Assembly (NCBI GenBank): GCA_903953985.1 | Contig: CAJBLW010000587.1 | Span: 1 to 9,916, forward strand | Length of the DNA stretch: 9,916 bases | Source of the DNA: an uncultured Burkholderiales bacterium | GTDB taxonomy: Bacteria > Pseudomonadota > Gammaproteobacteria > Burkholderiales > Burkholderiaceae_C | Reading direction: 5' to 3' | Notes under the pieces: generated by a model | The model's input: only the letters and a program-made list of their open reading frames with translations | Database searches by the model: none | What the model was told of the DNA's origin: nothing | Part shown: positions 6,190 to 9,916 of the stretch, one piece after another | Layout of the letters: the number at the start of each line of letters is the position of its first letter | How positions within the stretch are numbered: position 1 is the first letter of the stretch | Translations under genes and position numbers: made by a program

Positions 6190-7101
6190 ATGCTGGATGC
6201 CCGCCAACTCGAAGCCCTGGCCACCGTGGTCGAACACGGCAGTTTTGGTGCAGCGGCTCAGGCGCTATCGCTGACCTTGGCGGCCGTGTCCTTGCGCATC
6301 AAGGCGCTGGAAAACACCCTGGGCCAGCGCCTGCTGGTGCGGGGCAAGCAGGTGCGGGCCACCCCGGCTGGGCAAAGCTTGCTGGCCCATGTCAAACAGG
6401 TGCGCATGATGGAGGCCGATTTGCTGGGCGGCCTGCAAGGCACGTCTTCCCAAAGCGGTGCGCGCAAGGCGCAGTCCTGGCAATCGCTGAGTGTGGCCGT
6501 GAACGCCGACTCGGTGGCCAGCTGGTTTTTGCCCGGGGTCGCTCCTTTGCTTTTGAAGCACCATTTGCTGCTCGAAATTCTCATCGACGACCAGGACTAC
6601 ACACACGACGCTCTCAAAAGCGGCGATGTGATCGGTTGTGTGAGTACCCTGGCCGAGCCCATGCGCGGCTGCGTGGCCGAGCCGTTGGGCGTGATGCGTT
6701 ATTGCTGTGTGGCCACGCCTGCGGTGGTCAAACGCTGCCAGACTCCAAGCGGCGCTGTGTCACTGCACAAGATGCTGGTCCAGCCTGCGGTCATCTTCAA
6801 CCGCAAGGATGCCCTGCAAGACGCGTTTTTGTTTCAGCACTTTGGCCTGCAGCAGCTCCATTACCCGCGTCACTTTGCCCCGGCAGTGGAGGCCTTTGAA
6901 ACCGCGATTGAGTTGGGCCTGGGCTGGGGCATGGTGCCCGAGCAACACCTGGCGCAACGCCCAACGCTGCAAGAGCTGCTGCCAGGAGCTACGGTGGATG
7001 TGGCCCTGTATTGGCAGCACTGGGCGCGCGAGGCCCCGTCAGCCCAGCGCCTGACCCAGGCGGTCAAGGCCGCAGCTGCGCTGCATCTGCGACAGGCCTG
7101 A
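6190..7101 (+). CDS. argP: ArgP/LysG-type LysR family regulator of basic amino acid export
   Basis: DNA-binding transcription factor of the LysR family, 303 residues, the normal length. The N-terminal winged helix-turn-helix covers about 3-60 (LEALATVVEHGSFGAAAQAL, then LRIKALENTLGQRLLVR). The effector domain has ArgP-specific blocks: VNADSVASWFLP (104-115), LLIDDQDYTHDAL (about 130-142), GDVIGCVST (145-153), FNRKDALQDAFL (203-214) and ALYWQHWA (272-279). ArgP/LysG proteins sense arginine, lysine or histidine and activate the neighbouring exporter, and the divergent lysE gene fits this. The ATG at 6190 has no Shine-Dalgarno sequence, only the AT-rich AACTCAAAC. The candidate promoter puts transcription start within about 10 bases of it, so a very short or absent leader is possible. 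Confidence 0.92.
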   Translation: MLDARQLEALATVVEHGSFGAAAQALSLTLAAVSLRIKALENTLGQRLLVRGKQVRATPAGQSLLAHVKQVRMMEADLLGGLQGTSSQSGARKAQSWQSLSVAVNADSVASWFLPGVAPLLLKHHLLLEILIDDQDYTHDALKSGDVIGCVSTLAEPMRGCVAEPLGVMRYCCVATPAVVKRCQTPSGAVSLHKMLVQPAVIFNRKDALQDAFLFQHFGLQQLHYPRHFAPAVEAFETAIELGLGWGMVPEQHLAQRPTLQELLPGATVDVALYWQHWAREAPSAQRLTQAVKAAAALHLRQA

Positions 7102-7114
7102 TGCCGGTGGTAGA

Positions 7115-7127
7115 TTCAACGGTTGAA
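7115..7127. repeat. Perfect 13-bp inverted repeat TTCAACGGTTGAA
   Basis: Arms TTCAAC (7115-7120) and GTTGAA (7122-7127) around a single G, in the 50 bp between argP and the acetyltransferase gene. No T-run follows, so it is not an intrinsic terminator. It may be an operator of the acetyltransferase gene or chance. Little else can be said from one copy. Confidence 0.35.
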
Positions 7128-7151
7128 CTGTAGCAACTGGGACCGAAAAGC

Positions 7152-7667
7152 ATGGGTGCACCCGTTATTGAAACCGACCGACTGATCTTGCGTGCTCATC
7201 GTCTAGATGACTTTCCTGCACTGGAAGCCATCTGGGGAGACCCTGCAGTGGCTCGATTTATTCGTGGGAATCCTTCGACGCGGGAGGAGTGCTGGGCGCG
7301 GCTTCTTCGCTACAGCGGTCACTGGGAGTTGCTTGGCTTTGGCTTCTGGGCCGTGCAATCGAAGGACAGTGCTCGGCTCATCGGCGACGTAGGCTTTGCG
7401 GACTGGGCAAGAGACATCAGTCCCTCCCTGGATGGCCTGCCAGAAGCGGGTTGGGCGTTCTCAACAGAAGTGCACGGGCGCGGCATTGCCACTGAGGCTT
7501 TGAACGCTGCGCTTGCATGGATGGATGAAAAGTTTGGCGCCAAGACGACGGCGTGCATCATTGGCACACAGAACACGGCATCCATTCGGGTTGCTCTGAA
7601 GCTTGGGTATCAAGAATACTGCCGATCGGAGTTCAAGGGATCGCAGGTGATCCAGTATCGTCGCTAA
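7152..7667 (+). CDS. GNAT family N-acetyltransferase (RimJ/RimL type)
   Basis: Cytoplasmic acetyl-CoA-dependent N-acetyltransferase of the Acetyltransf_3 (RimJ/RimL-like) group, 171 residues, a normal single-domain length. It opens with IETDRLILRAHRLDDF (6-21), the usual first strand and helix. The acetyl-CoA pyrophosphate loop is HGRGIATEA (108-116). The C-terminal TQNTASIRVALKLGY (139-153) is the N-x-x-S-x-x-x-x-x-K-x-G-Y/F motif of the group. The ATG at 7152 is preceded only by a weak purine stretch (GGGACCGAAAAG). The natural substrate (protein N-terminus, small amine or drug) cannot be told. It is not obviously tied to its neighbours. Its last 35 bases overlap, tail to tail, the 3' end of the amidohydrolase gene. 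Confidence 0.9.
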   Translation: MGAPVIETDRLILRAHRLDDFPALEAIWGDPAVARFIRGNPSTREECWARLLRYSGHWELLGFGFWAVQSKDSARLIGDVGFADWARDISPSLDGLPEAGWAFSTEVHGRGIATEALNAALAWMDEKFGAKTTACIIGTQNTASIRVALKLGYQEYCRSEFKGSQVIQYRR

Positions 7668-8526
7668 GAGGCGCGTGGCGGGTCTGGGGTAGCCTGACGT
7701 TTGTATCGTATAGATCTTGCGAGATCAAAGCGTCAAAGCCATAGAGTTGTGATGGGTTATGAACCATGACCTGCTCAAAGGCTTGGGCATCGACCCATTC
7801 ATGCGCTTGGGCGATGAGTGTCTCAAAATGACCAAATTGCTCATGGTTGGTGCACGGCCAGTCACTGCCCCAGAGCAATGTCCTGGGGCCCATTTCTCTG
7901 AGTAAAAGAGAAGCCAAACGTTCTGGGTGAACGCCTCCCAAACGATAAGCGCCACTCAACTTCACGAAGACCGGTGCAACTCGGGCACGCTTTTTCAGTG
8001 CAAACAACGTCGGGTCAGAGGCATTGGCTTCTTGTGGCTTGGCCATATGGTCTACGACAAGCGATACGTCAGAAGGGATCTGATGGAGCACATGTGGCAG
8101 TTTGCCTTGATCTGTATGGACTTCGAGGTGCCAATTCAATCGATGGATGGCTGACCAGATGTGGTCAGACCGCGTCCACTCTGGGATGTCATGAGAGACG
8201 CCCGACAAATTCAAACGGATGCCGCGTACCCCAGATTGATGCAAGGTCTGTAAATGTTCGATGCAAGCATCAGGGCTGACCACGGCGATACCGCGCAACT
8301 TGTCAGGGTGAGACGCAAGTGTATCGGTCATCAGACTGTTGTCTGTGCCCAGAAAGCTCGGCTGCACCCAAACACCGCGGGTCACCCCCACATGTTGGGC
8401 GTTTTTCATCCAATCGGACAGCTGCGCGCTGTATTGCGGTACGTAGCGAGCCCCTTCAACTGCAAGCCCTGCATTGAAAACATGGAAATGGGTATCGATC
8501 CAATTTTTTGACATACTTAAATTCAT
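7633..8526 (-). CDS. Amidohydrolase family protein, 2-pyrone-4,6-dicarboxylate lactonase-like
   Basis: Predicted cytoplasmic TIM-barrel hydrolase of the amidohydrolase-2 family, 297 residues. It has DTHFHVF (11-17, the HxH pair H13/H15), VQPSFLGTDN (54-63), GVRGIRLNLSG (99-109), LEVHTD (134-139), VDHMAKP (158-164), KLSGAYRL (189-196) and LWGSDWPCTNH (218-228) with the catalytic-type Asp at 222. These blocks resemble LigI-like lactonases, which open 2-pyrone-4,6-dicarboxylate in aromatic degradation, and related lactone hydrolases. The real substrate is unknown. Homology appears to stop at LYGF (261-264), and the last 33 residues have no family feature and run into the acetyltransferase gene. 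Two ATGs (8526, 8514) are possible and neither has a properly spaced Shine-Dalgarno sequence. It is divergent from a GntR regulator and a TTT receptor, suggesting uptake and breakdown of one organic acid. Confidence 0.88.
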   Translation of the reverse strand: MNLSMSKNWIDTHFHVFNAGLAVEGARYVPQYSAQLSDWMKNAQHVGVTRGVWVQPSFLGTDNSLMTDTLASHPDKLRGIAVVSPDACIEHLQTLHQSGVRGIRLNLSGVSHDIPEWTRSDHIWSAIHRLNWHLEVHTDQGKLPHVLHQIPSDVSLVVDHMAKPQEANASDPTLFALKKRARVAPVFVKLSGAYRLGGVHPERLASLLLREMGPRTLLWGSDWPCTNHEQFGHFETLIAQAHEWVDAQAFEQVMVHNPSQLYGFDALISQDLYDTNVRLPQTRHAPLSDDTGSPAIP

Positions 8527-8562
8527 GCTGTAAATTCTAGTCCTCTAGATGTCTAAAATCAA
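8508..8562. promoter_or_regulatory. Compact bidirectional promoter with shared -10 region and TCTAG/CTAGA operator
   Basis: On the plus strand, TTGACA (8508-8513, perfect -35), 17 bp and TAAATT (8531-8536) form a promoter for the GntR gene. On the minus strand, TTGATT (8557-8562), 17 bp and TAGAAT (8534-8539, 5 of 6) form one for the amidohydrolase. The two -10 boxes overlap by three bases, so both polymerases could not sit at once. The dyad TCTAG-tcct-CTAGA (8536-8549) covers the -10 boxes and start sites of both, a likely operator for the GntR protein. Predicted transcription starts fall near 8543 (plus) and 8527 (minus), next to the ATGs at 8549 and 8526. The motifs are seen; occupancy and start sites are inferred. 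Confidence 0.55.
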
Positions 8563-9307
8563 ATTGATGACAACACTCCTAAAAAACCATTTGCTCGGCC
8601 AAAGTCGATACGGCAATTTGGCAACTGCTTTGCGCGATCGAATTCTGCAAGGTGAATGGGTTCCGGGTGAGGTCATCCCTGCCGAATCCGCTTTGGCGCA
8701 AAGCTATGGTGTGGCCCTGGGAACAATCCGGCAAGCGCTGTCACTGCTGGTTCAAGATGGCGTCTTGCAACGTCGGCATGGCAAGGGCACATTTGTGACC
8801 AGGGGGGTCGATGGCGCCTCCATGATGCGATTTTTCAGATTTCTCGGCACAGACGATGCGGCCAGCATGACCCCTCATTCCCAGATTTTGGGCAGTCGAT
8901 TGCGCAGTGCCAGCATGCAAGAAATTCAGACAATGGGCATGGCGAAGGGTGCCCAAGTCCTTCAAATCGAACGCCTTCGAAGCTTGGAGGGTGAACCCTG
9001 TTTGCTCGAAACCATCGTTTTGCCACTGCCACTCTTTGGCGCTTTGGCAGACTCCGACACCGATGCCTGGGACGACTTGCTGTACCCCATGTACCAGCAA
9101 CGTTGCGGGGTTGTGATTCAAAAAACACAAGACAGTCTGAGCTTTTCGCAACTCAATGCCAGACAAGCCAAGCGTCTCAATCTTGCTGCATCGCACCCCT
9201 GTGTTCTGGTTGAGCGACTGGCTTTTGATATGGCAGGCCGCTGCGTCGAACTGCGCACCACACGCGGTGACGCTTTTTCTTTCAAGTACACCGCACAGGT
9301 GCAATAA
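8549..9307 (+). CDS. GntR family transcriptional regulator, HutC subfamily (UTRA domain)
   Basis: Ligand-responsive transcription factor, 252 residues. The winged helix-turn-helix covers about 18-86, with YGNLATALRDRIL (21-33), the family signature IPAESALAQSYGVALGTIRQ (43-62), and DGVLQRRHGKGTFV (70-83). A UTRA ligand-binding domain follows at about 105-248 and ends in ELRTTRGDAFSFKY. HutC-type regulators usually repress their own and adjacent catabolic genes until a pathway metabolite binds. The position here, divergent from the amidohydrolase and 21 bp upstream of a TTT receptor gene, suggests it controls both. The start is uncertain: the ATG at 8549 lies within the putative operator, and an alternative ATG at 8567 would still leave the DNA-binding domain whole. 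Neither has a Shine-Dalgarno sequence. Confidence 0.93.
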   Translation: MSKIKLMTTLLKNHLLGQSRYGNLATALRDRILQGEWVPGEVIPAESALAQSYGVALGTIRQALSLLVQDGVLQRRHGKGTFVTRGVDGASMMRFFRFLGTDDAASMTPHSQILGSRLRSASMQEIQTMGMAKGAQVLQIERLRSLEGEPCLLETIVLPLPLFGALADSDTDAWDDLLYPMYQQRCGVVIQKTQDSLSFSQLNARQAKRLNLAASHPCVLVERLAFDMAGRCVELRTTRGDAFSFKYTAQVQ

Positions 9308-9328
9308 CAACTTCCTAGGAGATATTTC

Positions 9329-9916
9329 ATGAATGGTTCTTCCCGACTCCAATCCATCGGCTGGATTGCGCTTGTCACATCTGCACTCTGCGGGACAGTG
9401 ACATCTGGTTTTGCACAAACGGCCTACCCCAGCAAACCGATCACTCTGGTGGTGACTTACCCGCCAGGCGGTGGCGCAGATGCCATGGCCAGACTGATTG
9501 CACCCAAAATGGGTGAAGCCCTGGGCCAAACGATCGTCGTCGAAAATAGGCCAGGCGCAAGCGGGCAAATTGGTGCGGCCGCTGTTGCCAAAGCCAACCC
9601 GGATGGCTACACCTTGATGCTGGATGCTTCATCTTTTTCCGTCAATCCTTCGCTGTATCCCAAACTGCCTTATGACAGTCTCAAGGCCTTTCAACCGATA
9701 GGCGTAGTGGCCTTGTTCCCGAATGTGGTCTTGGTGAACGCCAATTTCCCGGCGAAGAACATGGCAGAACTTACGGCAGCTGCACGCAAAAGCAAGGATG
9801 CCGTGTCCTATGCATCATCTGGCAATGGTTCTGCACAGCATTTGGCGGGCGCATTGTTCGAATCCGCTGCCAAAGTAGACATGATTCATGTCCCCTACAA
9901 AGGGGGTGGCCCAGCA
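9329..9916 (+). CDS. TTT/Bug family periplasmic solute-binding protein, 3' end outside window
   Basis: Secreted receptor of the tripartite tricarboxylate transporter family (TctC/Bug), which captures carboxylates and similar metabolites in the periplasm. The reading frame is open for 196 codons to the window edge; the family is about 320-330 residues, so roughly 60% is present. The signal peptide is at 1-29 (hydrophobic 10-24, probable cleavage after GFA). The mature protein starts QTAYPSKPITLVVTYPPGGGADAMAR-like, split here as AYPSKPITLVVTYPP (32-46) and GGGADAMARLI. The second family block is VENRPGASGQIGAAAVAKA (71-89) with NPDGYTLM, and the VPYKGGGPA block (188-196) ends the window. AGGAG (9317-9321) at good spacing supports the ATG at 9329. 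The 21-bp gap after the GntR gene suggests one operon. Such orphan receptors are numerous in Burkholderiales, and the ligand is unknown. Confidence 0.93.
   Translation, partial: MNGSSRLQSIGWIALVTSALCGTVTSGFAQTAYPSKPITLVVTYPPGGGADAMARLIAPKMGEALGQTIVVENRPGASGQIGAAAVAKANPDGYTLMLDASSFSVNPSLYPKLPYDSLKAFQPIGVVALFPNVVLVNANFPAKNMAELTAAARKSKDAVSYASSGNGSAQHLAGALFESAAKVDMIHVPYKGGGPA

Noticed and set aside
8741..9568. 275-codon minus-strand open frame across the GntR and TTT genes
   Set aside because: It crosses two genes with strong family signatures on the plus strand, so it is a shadow frame.

Overview
The window looks like chromosome from a beta-proteobacterium of the order Burkholderiales, probably Comamonadaceae (for example Limnohabitans, Rhodoferax, Hydrogenophaga or Variovorax; the genus cannot be told from this sequence). 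The reasons are the moderately high GC, protein sequences of the style seen in that group, a TTT/Bug-type periplasmic receptor, and a PhnD-PhnC-PhnE-PhnE transporter of a type I associate with Burkholderiales. No rRNA, tRNA, CRISPR array, insertion sequence or phage gene was seen. No stretch longer than about 150 bases lacks a gene.

Layout. Positions 1-1690 (minus strand) hold egtD, a histidine-betaine (hercynine) synthase-like methyltransferase. It is followed by the 5' two thirds or more of a short-chain dehydrogenase that runs off the left edge. Divergent from egtD is a four-gene plus-strand operon (1805-5257): a PhnD-type periplasmic binding protein, a PhnC-type ATPase and two paralogous PhnE-type permeases. 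The binding protein resembles the subfamily annotated as 'putative selenate' receptors, so the cargo may be a selenium or other oxyanion rather than a phosphonate. After the operon come a strong ribosome-binding site with a four-codon ORF and a REP-like GTAG palindrome.

Positions 5375-7101 hold the classic divergent pair of a LysE/ArgO basic amino acid exporter and its ArgP/LysG regulator, with a near-palindrome in the promoter region. A GNAT acetyltransferase (7152-7667) follows. Its 3' end overlaps the 3' end of a convergent amidohydrolase of the 2-pyrone-4,6-dicarboxylate lactonase type (7633-8526, minus strand).

The right end is a small catabolic-looking unit. The amidohydrolase is divergent from a GntR/HutC regulator with a UTRA domain (8549-9307), and the regulator is followed at 21 bp by a TTT-family binding protein that runs off the right edge. 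The two start codons lie only 22 bp apart. The sequence between and around them holds two opposed promoters with overlapping -10 boxes and a dyad that would cover both, so one operator could control hydrolase, regulator and receptor together.

The observations most worth following are egtD without an adjacent egtB next to a possible selenium-oxyanion transporter, the substituted residue in the EgtD histidine pocket, the compact leaderless divergent promoter at about 8508-8562, and the relic gene start at 5267-5298.
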